Part shown: positions 58,834-64,000 of the stretch, piece after piece | How positions within the stretch are numbered: the first letter of the stretch is position 1 | Layout: the number at the start of each line of letters is the position of its first letter | Assembly: GCF_002563955.1 (NCBI RefSeq) | Contig: NZ_PDJE01000001.1 | Location: 682,001-746,000, forward strand | Direction: 5' to 3' | DNA: 64,000 nt | Origin: Paramicrobacterium agarici | GTDB taxonomy: Bacteria; Actinomycetota; Actinomycetes; Actinomycetales; Microbacteriaceae | Position numbers and translations under genes: made by a program | The notes under the pieces: model-generated | Database searches by the model: none | Told to the model about the DNA's origin: nothing | The model's input: only the letters and a program-made list of their open reading frames with translations

Positions 58834-59400
58834 ATGGCCAACACAGTCCCCGGTGGATTCAACTTCGGAGCCAGCAGCGGCGCGGGCAACCCGTTTGCCG
58901 GAGTCTGGGAGGCGATGGAGCAGATGCGCCATGGATTTGAACAGCGCGTCTCCAGCCCACGGATGGCGCGCGGTGACGTCCGGGCCGCCGTCATCGCGCT
59001 GCTCGCCGAGAAGCCGATGCACGGCTACCAGATCATCAGCGAGATCAGCGAGCGCTCCGGCGGAGCGTGGAAGCCCAGCGCCGGATCGGTCTACCCGACC
59101 CTGCAGCTGCTTGCCGACGAGGGCCTGATCACCGCTGAAGAGCAGGGCGGGCGCAAGACGTATTCGCTGACGGATGCCGGTATCGCCGAATCCGAAGACG
59201 CGGCCACCCGCCCCGCGCCATGGGAGAGCGCCGGCCAGCGCACGCCGCACCGCATCGCCGCCCTGCCAAAGGCCGGCATGGAGCTTGCCAGTGCCACAGC
59301 ACAGCTCGCCCGCACCGGCACTTCAGAGCAGGTCGAAGAAGGAGTCGCCATTCTCGAAGGAGCGCGCCGTAAGCTGTACGCGATTCTCGCTGAAGGGTGA
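58834..59400 (+). CDS. PadR-family transcriptional regulator
   Basis: A 188-residue regulator. A Gly/Met-rich N-terminal arm of about 40 residues precedes the PadR winged helix (VRAAVIALLAEKPMHGYQIISEISE, then PSAGSVYPTLQLLADEGLIT, residues about 48-115). The C-terminal part is helical, for dimerisation. It is followed by the ABC1-kinase gene with its own ribosome site, so the two are an operon. A perfect palindrome upstream suggests autoregulation. Members respond to phenolics, drugs or membrane stress. Confidence 0.9.
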   Translation: MANTVPGGFNFGASSGAGNPFAGVWEAMEQMRHGFEQRVSSPRMARGDVRAAVIALLAEKPMHGYQIISEISERSGGAWKPSAGSVYPTLQLLADEGLITAEEQGGRKTYSLTDAGIAESEDAATRPAPWESAGQRTPHRIAALPKAGMELASATAQLARTGTSEQVEEGVAILEGARRKLYAILAEG

Positions 59401-59420
59401 CTCTCGCTGAAGGAGGCGCG

Positions 59421-61103
59421 ATGGGGTCGATGCGCAGCGCGCAGCCATATCGGGCGCGCTATCGTCGCATCCTGCGCTTCGCCGCACGCGCCTTCGTGCA
59501 GATCTGGTGGTTCGAGCTGATCCTGCCCCGGCTGGGGTTCGCGCATGTCGCTGATCGCACCCGCGACAGCCGGATGCTCGCCCTCGCCCGCCGCTTCCGC
59601 ACGCTTGCCGTCGACCTCGGCGGACTCATGATTAAGGTCGGCCAGTTCATGTCGTCGCGCCTCGACGTGCTGCCGCCCGAGATCACCGCTGAGCTCACGG
59701 GACTGCAAGACGAAGTACCCGCCGAGCGGTTCGAAGACATCCGCAGGGCCGCGGAGGCGGAACTCGGGATGCCGCTCGAGCGCGCCTACGCGTCATTTGA
59801 TCCGGTGCCTGTGGCGGCAGCATCCCTCGGCCAGGCCCATCGCGCCACCCTCACCGAGGCCGACGCGGCCGACACCGGCCTCGCGCGGGTGGTCGTCAAG
59901 GTGCAGCGCCCGGGCATCGATGAGATCGTCGCCGTCGACCTCGACGCCTTGCGCCGCATTGCCCGCTGGGCGATGCGCGTTCACGTCGTGCGCTCGCGAG
60001 TCGACGCGCCGGCGCTGGTCGAAGAGTTCGCGCAGACCAGTCTCGAAGAGATCGATTATCTGCACGAGGCGGCGAACGCCGAGCGGTTCGCCGAGAACTT
60101 CGCGACGGATGCCAGAGTCGCCGCGCCCGCGATCGTGTGGGAGCGCAGCACGCGACGTGTGCTGACGCTGGAGGATGTCACGGCGATCAAGATCAACGAC
60201 ACCGCGGCGCTTCGGGACGCCGGCATCAACCCCGCCGACGTTGCCACGGTGTTCGCCGAGGTGATGCTCGATCAGGTGTTCACACATTCGTTCGTGCACG
60301 CTGACCCGCATCCGGGAAACATCTTCGTGACGCCCGTTGCCCCTGGGTCACTGAGCCCGCCGAAGTGGCGGCTCACCTTCATCGACTTCGGCATGATGGC
60401 CGAGGTGCCTGATGGCATTCGGTCGGGACTGCGCACGCTCGTGATCGCTGTCGCTGCCCGCGACAGCCGCGGCCTGGTCACCGCCGCGCAGCAGATCGGC
60501 GTGCTGCTGCCGTCGACGAACACGGCCGAGCTCGAGCGCGCTCTCACGGTGCTGTTCGCCCGTTTCGGCGGCATGGGTTTCAACGAGCTGAAGAACGTTG
60601 ATCCGCGCGAACTGCAGGACTTCGGCCGCGAGTTCGGCGAGACGATCCGCGCGCTGCCGGTGCAGCTCCCCGAGAAGCTGCTGCTTCTGCTCCGAGCCGT
60701 TTCACTCACCTCGGGCATGTGCAGCTCGCTGGATGCGACCTTCAATATTTGGGAGCCGGTGCAGCCCTACGCCGACAAACTCGTCCGCGACGAGGGCGGC
60801 AACGTGCTGAAAGATCTCGGCGCGCAGACCGTCTCGAACGCCAGCATCCTCTGGCGCCTGCCGAATCGTGTCGAGGCGACGCTCGACCGGCTCGACGCGG
60901 GCTCCATCACCTTCGATATCTCCAGCCTCGAGCATCGACTCGACAAGATCATCCGGGTCGCGTTCCGGGCGGTGTCGGCCGTGCTCTTCGGGGGGATGCT
61001 GATCGGCGGCGTTCTGTTGCTGACACCCGTCACGTGGCTGGGCGTCACGCTGATGTGCACCTCGGTGGTGCCGCTGCTGCACGCCGTGTTCGGAAAGCGG
61101 TAG
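59421..61103 (+). CDS. ABC1/UbiB/AarF-family atypical kinase
   Basis: A 560-residue protein-kinase-like ATPase of the UbiB family, involved in isoprenoid-quinone or lipid metabolism. The diagnostic elements are KVGQFMSSRLDVLP near residue 74 (the KxGQ motif), the Ala-rich loop AAASLGQAHRA near residue 133, the Lys in VVVKVQRPG, EIDYLHEAANAE near residue 210, VHADPHPGNIF near residue 290 and the metal-binding IDFGMM. The C-terminus has two hydrophobic helices (FGGMLIGGVLLL and VTLMCTSVVPLLHAVF) for membrane attachment. The ATG at 59421 has AAGGAGG upstream. This Shine-Dalgarno is created within a short direct repeat that straddles the PadR stop. Confidence 0.9.
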   Translation: MGSMRSAQPYRARYRRILRFAARAFVQIWWFELILPRLGFAHVADRTRDSRMLALARRFRTLAVDLGGLMIKVGQFMSSRLDVLPPEITAELTGLQDEVPAERFEDIRRAAEAELGMPLERAYASFDPVPVAAASLGQAHRATLTEADAADTGLARVVVKVQRPGIDEIVAVDLDALRRIARWAMRVHVVRSRVDAPALVEEFAQTSLEEIDYLHEAANAERFAENFATDARVAAPAIVWERSTRRVLTLEDVTAIKINDTAALRDAGINPADVATVFAEVMLDQVFTHSFVHADPHPGNIFVTPVAPGSLSPPKWRLTFIDFGMMAEVPDGIRSGLRTLVIAVAARDSRGLVTAAQQIGVLLPSTNTAELERALTVLFARFGGMGFNELKNVDPRELQDFGREFGETIRALPVQLPEKLLLLLRAVSLTSGMCSSLDATFNIWEPVQPYADKLVRDEGGNVLKDLGAQTVSNASILWRLPNRVEATLDRLDAGSITFDISSLEHRLDKIIRVAFRAVSAVLFGGMLIGGVLLLTPVTWLGVTLMCTSVVPLLHAVFGKR

Positions 61104-61208
61104 AGCTCTCGCTTCAGGGACGCGCCTAGCGTCCGCGTCGTTGACGCCCGCGGGGGTGGCTCCTGCCCGGGATGATGAAGGTTGCGCTGGCAGCATCCGT
61201 GCCGTAAC

Positions 61209-61228
61209 GTACAACCAAATGGTTGTAC
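61209..61228. promoter_or_regulatory. ArsR operator overlapping the arsR-type start codon
   Basis: GTACAACCA-AA-TGGTTGTAC is a perfect 9-bp inverted repeat, and the ATG of the regulator at 61219 lies in its centre. Repressor bound here would block the promoter or the start itself. It suggests a leaderless or very short-leader transcript. Confidence 0.75.
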
Positions 61229-61566
61229 AAAAGACGAGCGACGACGAAGCCGACCGCATCTTCCACGCGCTGGCAGATGCGACCAGGCGCGACATCGTGA
61301 CGCGCGTCATGGAGCAGGCGCTCTCGGTGTCTGTTCTCGCGGCGGGGTATGCGATGAGCTTCGCCGCCGTGCAGAAGCACGTGGCGGTGCTCGAGCGCGC
61401 CGAGCTCGTGACCAAGCAGCGGCGCGGAAGGGAGCAGCTTGTGTTCGGAAATCCGGATGCGGTGAAGCGCGCTGCCGCTCTGCTCGACGAGTACGAGGCG
61501 ATCTGGCGCGGACGCGTCGCTCGCATGCACGACATCATCAACGACGATTCAGGAGAACCATCATGA
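61219..61566 (+). CDS. ArsR-family winged-helix repressor
   Basis: A 115-residue ArsR-type regulator. The HTH includes IFHALADATRRDIVTRVM and then GYAMSFAAVQKHVAVLERAELVTKQRRGRE (residues about 14-68). No cysteine metal motif is visible, so it belongs to the non-metal group usually paired with SRPBCC proteins. The start is set at 61219 because the family begins shortly before the HTH. It overlaps the downstream SRPBCC gene by four bases (ATGA). The same pairing occurs at the left edge of the window. Confidence 0.9.
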   Translation: MVVQKTSDDEADRIFHALADATRRDIVTRVMEQALSVSVLAAGYAMSFAAVQKHVAVLERAELVTKQRRGREQLVFGNPDAVKRAAALLDEYEAIWRGRVARMHDIINDDSGEPS

Positions 61567-62051
61567 CCGTGACGAAGAGCACCAAGGATGCCGAGGCGCT
61601 GACGTTCACCATCGAGACGGAGTTCGAGGCGACGCCCGAACGCGTGTGGCAACTGTGGGCAGACCCGCGGCAGCTTGAGCGCTGGTGGGGGCCGCCGACA
61701 TACCCCGCGACCTTTCCCCGCCACGAGTTCGAGGTGGGCGGTGAGAGCCGCTACTACATGACGGGGCCGAGCGGAGACCGTTCCCACGCGTGGTTCCGAT
61801 TCACGGCGGTCGACGAGCCGCACCGCATCGAACTCGACGACGGCTTCTCGCGTGCAGACGGCGAACCGGTCGACCCGCATGATCACGCGCGCATCATCGT
61901 CACGATCGAGCCTGTGGGTTCGGTCACGCGAATGACGACGGTCGCGCAGTTCCGCGATCTCAAGCAAATGGAGCAGCTGGTGAAAATGGGCATGCAGGAG
62001 GGCATGGCGCTCGCGATGGGGCAGATCGACGCGATCCTCGCCGAGGACTAG
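61563..62051 (+). CDS. SRPBCC / AHSA1-type START-like protein
   Basis: A 162-residue SRPBCC protein. The family elements are FTIETEFEATPERVWQLWADP at the N-terminus, the WGPPTYPATFPRHEFEVGGESRYYM segment (strands 2-4), and the C-terminal helix QMEQLVKMGMQEGMALAMGQID. It is translationally coupled to the ArsR repressor. It is related to the protein at 92-568 in layout, but the sequences differ strongly, so the modules are not recent copies. Ligand binding or a chaperone-type role is possible; the substrate is unknown. Its stop is 25 bases from that of the convergent EI24-like gene. Confidence 0.88.
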   Translation: MTVTKSTKDAEALTFTIETEFEATPERVWQLWADPRQLERWWGPPTYPATFPRHEFEVGGESRYYMTGPSGDRSHAWFRFTAVDEPHRIELDDGFSRADGEPVDPHDHARIIVTIEPVGSVTRMTTVAQFRDLKQMEQLVKMGMQEGMALAMGQIDAILAED

Positions 62052-62076
62052 GGCGAGGGCTGGCCAGGGATCAGAG

Positions 62077-62832
62077 CTATGAGGATGCTGTCGGGGGCCG
62101 CGACGCCGCAGCGAGCATGTCTCGCGCGAGCATTGTGGCCCCCGCCACAGCGGCGGGCATCGCCACAACGGCACCGAGCGGCACCAGAAAGCACAGCTGG
62201 GTGACGATGCCGAAGCCGAGCACGCGCCAGCGGAACCGCTTGAGCAGCTGACGTCGCGCGCTCAGCGGCACACCGTGCAGCTCGAACGTGCGCGATGAGA
62301 GCTCCCGGGCGAGCAGCCGAGCCGTGATGATGAAGCCCAGCACGGCGGCGATGACCGAACCCACAAGCGGGATGAGCCCGATGAGAAACATGAGAACAGC
62401 GGCAAGCGCACCGAAGAACACGAGCTGAAGGCCGTCGACGATCCCGCGCCAGAATCCGCCCTCGGCATCCGGAATCTCTCCGCCGAGATCGGCCTCAACA
62501 CCGCGCGAGATGCGCTCGTAGAACGGATCGCCGATGGTCAGGGTGAGTGCGGTAAAGGTGATGACGGCGAGAACGGATGCTGCGCCGAAGGCGACGAGGC
62601 CGAGCAGAAACCGCACGATGTCGCGCAGCACGTCGTTCCACGAGTCGGCGAACGGTGTCGCCCACGTGACGATGGTCGGCAAGAACGCCGCAAACGCGAT
62701 GAGTGCTGCGGCGAGCAACACGAATGAAATGGCTGCGGGAATGAGCCCGAGTGCCATCAGTCGAGGTCGCGTGCGCCACGTGGCGAAGCCGCGCCCCAGC
62801 GTCGTCACGCCGGACCAGAGCTCGCGAATCAT
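62077..62832 (-). CDS. EI24/CysZ-like membrane protein
   Basis: A 251-residue membrane protein of the EI24 domain family, which includes the CysZ sulfate carriers. It has about four to six hydrophobic segments (including LIPAAISFVLLAAALIAFAAF near residue 31 and VFFGALAAVLMFLIGLIPLVGSVIAAVLGF near residue 138). The short conserved segment GDPFYERISRGVEADLGG near residue 101 is the usual landmark. No cysteine biosynthesis gene is adjacent, so sulfate transport is not proven. Confidence 0.85.
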   Translation of the reverse strand: MIRELWSGVTTLGRGFATWRTRPRLMALGLIPAAISFVLLAAALIAFAAFLPTIVTWATPFADSWNDVLRDIVRFLLGLVAFGAASVLAVITFTALTLTIGDPFYERISRGVEADLGGEIPDAEGGFWRGIVDGLQLVFFGALAAVLMFLIGLIPLVGSVIAAVLGFIITARLLARELSSRTFELHGVPLSARRQLLKRFRWRVLGFGIVTQLCFLVPLGAVVAMPAAVAGATMLARDMLAAASRPPTASS

Positions 62833-62877
62833 GCCACCAGCCTATGCGGTGGCATCGTTGCTGCTAGTGTTCTCGCC

Positions 62878-63282
62878 GTGAAGAGCACGAGCCAGCGCAT
62901 CGCCGTCGTCGGCGCCGCGCTCGTGCGCGACGGCCTCGTGCTCGCCGCCAAACGTGGACCGCACAAGGCTCAGCCCGGGCTGTGGGAGTTTCCAGGAGGC
63001 AAGGTCGAGCAGGGCGAGACTCCGGATGCCGCGCTTCGCCGCGAGATCCGCGAAGAGCTCCGCTGCGACATCACGGTCGGCGAGCACGTCGAGACGACCG
63101 AGCACGAGTATGACGCGGGCGTCATTGCCCTGAGCATCTACGTGTGCACGCTCGCGGGTGGTGAGCCTGAGCCCACGGAGCATTCCGAGCTACGCTGGCT
63201 CGCAGCATCCGAGCTGCACTCTCTGACGTGGGCGCCCGCAGATATTTCGGCCGTCGACCGGCTCATGGCGCTGCTGACCTGA
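62878..63282 (+). CDS. NUDIX (deoxy)nucleoside triphosphate pyrophosphohydrolase, MutT type
   Basis: A 134-residue NUDIX hydrolase that probably cleanses oxidised nucleotides such as 8-oxo-dGTP. The NUDIX box is complete: GGKVEQGETPDAALRREIRE with EEL following (GX5EX7REUXEE pattern) near residue 40. The N-terminus (IAVVGAALVRDGLVLAAKRGP) and the GLWEFPGGK start of the box match MutT/CtpA-type proteins. It starts with GTG and stands alone between the divergent EI24-like gene and a lipoprotein gene. Confidence 0.92.
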   Translation: MKSTSQRIAVVGAALVRDGLVLAAKRGPHKAQPGLWEFPGGKVEQGETPDAALRREIREELRCDITVGEHVETTEHEYDAGVIALSIYVCTLAGGEPEPTEHSELRWLAASELHSLTWAPADISAVDRLMALLT

Positions 63283-63445
63283 CTCCGCTCTCTCGAGCAG
63301 CGAGACCGTTCCGCACTCACCCCGCAGTACGGCCCGCCCGACCAAAGATCACCCGAAGGGTGGACTCGCCCGTGAGCGGCTTTGCCTACTCTGAGTGGTG
63401 GGCGACGGCGATGGGCTGTCGCGGTGACGAAAGGCGACACACGTT

Positions 63446-64000
63446 ATGCGCATCCGCACACTCGGCGCGGCAGCATCCATTGCTCTTCTCGCGAGCGCGC
63501 TCACCGGATGCGCGGCCATCGACCCGGGCGAGCCGACCACGCAGCAGCGCGAGATCGCCGACGTCACAGCGATCGATCTGCAAACGTCCGGCGACGTCGT
63601 CGTCACTCGCGGCGACGATGTGTCGCTCACGGTTACGGCGGGCGCAAACGTCATCGACTCGATTACCGCCGACGTGCGCGACGGCGTTCTCACGCTCGAC
63701 TTGCAGCGCGCATTCATCAGCTTTCCGACGTTTCCCGGCCCCATCACATTTGAGCTCACGGTGCCGATGATCGACTCGGTCCAGGTGTCGGGCTCCGGCG
63801 ATGTCACCGCCGATTTTGCAGGAGCGGATGCTGTCGACCTGACGATCAGCGGGTCGGGCGACATCGAGGCGACAGGCCTTGACGCATCAACGGTTGACGC
63901 CACAATCGAGGGCAGCGGCAACATCCTGGCCGAGGGCATCGACGTTGACACGCTCACAGCGCGCGTCGACGGATCGGGCGACATCACGCTGTCGGGCGCG
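63446..64000 (+). CDS. DUF2807 (head GIN domain) lipoprotein, partial
   Basis: The frame opens at 63446 and is still open at the right edge, giving at least 185 residues. A signal peptide ends with the lipobox LTGC at Cys22, so the protein is exported and lipid-anchored. The mature part is a beta-helix-like domain with repeated SGSGD/EGSGN/DGSGD turns (about residues 113, 132, 151 and 174), the hallmark of DUF2807 putative auto-transporter adhesin head domains. The C-terminus lies outside the window. The function is unknown; a cell-surface or stress role is typical for the family. Confidence 0.88.
   Translation, partial: MRIRTLGAAASIALLASALTGCAAIDPGEPTTQQREIADVTAIDLQTSGDVVVTRGDDVSLTVTAGANVIDSITADVRDGVLTLDLQRAFISFPTFPGPITFELTVPMIDSVQVSGSGDVTADFAGADAVDLTISGSGDIEATGLDASTVDATIEGSGNILAEGIDVDTLTARVDGSGDITLSGA

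Noticed and set aside
391..63833. GGATGCTG as a Chi or FtsK-orienting (KOPS-like) sequence
   Set aside because: Those signals are biased to one strand of a replichore; here the two orientations are nearly equal in number. The idea is not excluded for the whole genome.
1..64000. tRNA, rRNA or CRISPR arrays
   Set aside because: No clover-leaf ends, rRNA stretches or regularly spaced repeats were noticed when reading both strands; a dedicated search was not possible.

Overview
The window is a 64 kb piece of a GC-rich actinobacterial chromosome. The gene families (actinobacterial RecQ, Eis-type acetyltransferase, SHOCT membrane protein, GCS2 ligase, CE1759-type FMN reductase with an LLM oxidoreductase), the short leaders and many divergent repressor/operator pairs fit the family Microbacteriaceae; that placement is inference from gene content and style, not from a marker gene. 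No rRNA, tRNA, CRISPR array, prophage or insertion sequence was seen. Coding density is high, and only one stretch over 300 bases (58442-58833, between mgtE and a padR gene) lacks a gene.

Layout. 1-2925: tail of an ArsR regulator with its SRPBCC partner, two VOC proteins, a NERD protein and a TetR regulator. 3160-4572: drug-type MFS exporter. 4635-8343: copper amine oxidase divergent from an APC permease, an amine uptake and oxidation pair. 8352-12560: RecQ helicase, ChaB/Rho-N protein, class II glutamine amidotransferase and GCS2-type ligase. 12672-16717: L-arabinose operon araD-araA-araB behind a LacI-type operator. 16918-17731: DUF1778/GNAT toxin-antitoxin pair. 17745-19827: HxlR regulator with LLM and FMN reductases. 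19873-22434: AraC regulator and aldehyde dehydrogenase. 22593-27579: SHOCT protein, Eis acetyltransferase and a 1038-residue FAD/Fe-S D-lactate dehydrogenase carrying three palindromic in-frame inserts.

27719-43635 is the most distinctive region, a probable catabolic island for a tricarboxylic or hydroxy-polycarboxylic acid. It holds a LysR regulator, an MFS transporter, an Ldh-family dehydrogenase, a PrpF-type isomerase, a tripartite tricarboxylate transporter (TctC plus a TctA-TctB fusion), two TcuA-like flavoprotein dehydrogenases, a D-2-hydroxyacid dehydrogenase, an isocitrate/isopropylmalate-type dehydrogenase, a GntR/FCD regulator with two near-identical operators, and an MHS-family symporter of the type that includes citrate and tricarballylate carriers. 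A yefM-yoeB toxin-antitoxin pair sits inside it.

43929-53212 holds an MFS transporter and then a sugar system: a GH4 glycosidase, a DeoR regulator, and (past a TetR/MBL-hydrolase pair) an ABC importer with a PfkB kinase. Matching 26-bp operators precede deoR and the importer, which ties these units into one regulon. 53323-64000 contains an MFS protein, a TetR/VOC pair with a very large operator, another TetR with a membrane protein, MgtE, a PadR/UbiB-kinase pair, a second ArsR/SRPBCC pair, an EI24/CysZ-like protein, a MutT NUDIX hydrolase and the start of a DUF2807 lipoprotein.

The strongest unexplained signal crosses all regions: the octamer GGATGCTG (complement CAGCATCC) occurs about 75 times by hand count, roughly once per 850 bp on both strands and in all codon phases, where two or three copies would be expected by chance. 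Inverted pairs of it form hairpins behind genes, resembling the pattern of DNA uptake sequences in Neisseria and Pasteurellaceae.
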